Assembly (NCBI GenBank): GCA_030536095.1
Contig: JAUNQQ010000043.1
Location: 1 to 6,638 of the forward strand
Direction: 5' to 3'
DNA: 6,638 nucleotides
From: Candidatus Saccharimonadota bacterium
GTDB lineage: Bacteria > Patescibacteriota > Saccharimonadia > Saccharimonadales > Saccharimonadaceae
The notes under the pieces are model-generated. The model did no database searches. It was not told where the DNA came from and was given only the letters and a program-made list of their open reading frames with translations. Of the stretch, positions 6,530 to 6,638 are shown piece after piece (position 1 is the stretch's first letter; each line of letters begins with the position of its first letter). A program made the position numbers and the translations under genes.

Positions 6530-6558
6530 TTTTCTTCTCCCCTGTCGTATGCTATAAT
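6530..6558 (+). promoter_or_regulatory. Extended -10 promoter of the plus-strand gene
   Basis: TGCTATAAT (6550-6558) is a perfect extended -10 element. The region 17 bases upstream (TTTTCT, 6530-6535) is a poor -35, which an extended -10 can offset. Six bases (ACCCTT) then separate the -10 from the ATG at 6565, the same spacing as at pilM, and again no Shine-Dalgarno is present. Confidence 0.7.
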
Positions 6559-6564
6559 ACCCTT

Positions 6565-6638
6565 ATGTATGACTCTTACAAAACTGCTATCGATTCCCAT
6601 CTTTCTAAAATCTTCTCCCGCGAAAAATCCCAATATAA
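6565..6638 (+). CDS. Start of an unidentified gene, cut by the window edge
   Basis: The frame opens at an ATG and runs without a stop for 24 codons to the edge. The protein begins MYDSYKTAIDSHLSKIF. It shows no signal peptide or membrane segment, and I cannot assign a family from so few residues. The call rests mainly on the extended -10 promoter placed six bases before the ATG, which copies the arrangement at pilM. Codon third positions are C/T-rich, unlike the purine-rich pil genes, because the plus strand is C-rich throughout. It is transcribed divergently from the pil operon and need not be a pilus gene. Confidence 0.65.
   Translation, partial: MYDSYKTAIDSHLSKIFSREKSQY

Overview
The window holds the cytoplasmic-membrane part of a type IV pilus machine, encoded as one compact operon on the minus strand (read right to left): pilM, an unusually large pilN, pilO, a small membrane-anchored protein with an EF-hand-like loop, and the extension ATPase pilB. 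A second gene begins on the plus strand at the right edge and is cut off by the window. There are no RNA genes, mobile elements or CRISPR arrays. Gaps between the operon genes are 39 nt or shorter, or the genes overlap.

Organism (inference): probably a Patescibacteria/CPR bacterium, most plausibly Saccharibacteria-like. The reasons are a pilMNO-pilB cluster with no pilP or pilQ (so no outer-membrane secretin in view), greatly enlarged PilN and PilO ectodomains, Pro/Thr-rich surface tails, strong GGAGG ribosome sites, and standard TAA/TAG/TGA stops. No rRNA or marker gene is present to prove this.

Layout: 1-56 is the downstream end of the operon, with a possible ribosome site for a next gene off the edge. 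57-1820 is pilB. 1833-2306 is the small EF-hand/Pro-Thr protein. 2319-3191 is pilO. 3181-5391 is pilN, overlapping pilO by 11 nt. 5431-6480 is pilM. 6481-6564 is a divergent promoter region. 6565 to the end is the start of the plus-strand gene.

How they work together (family knowledge): PilM is an actin-like cytoplasmic protein that docks on the INLxP motif of PilN. PilN and PilO are single-pass membrane proteins that pair through their ectodomains and align the platform. PilB is the hexameric ATPase that drives pilin assembly. The small protein sits where PilP would be in a diderm operon.

Main points of interest: both divergent genes have TATAAT, six bases, then ATG, implying leaderless transcripts. 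This moves the pilM start 18 nt inward. The genes inside the operon all have strong Shine-Dalgarno sites instead. PilN carries a roughly 260-residue cytoplasmic extension before its INLIP motif and a large extracellular insertion. The EF-hand protein and an even-numbered cysteine set in all three predicted ectodomains suggest a calcium-binding, disulfide-stabilised pilus base.
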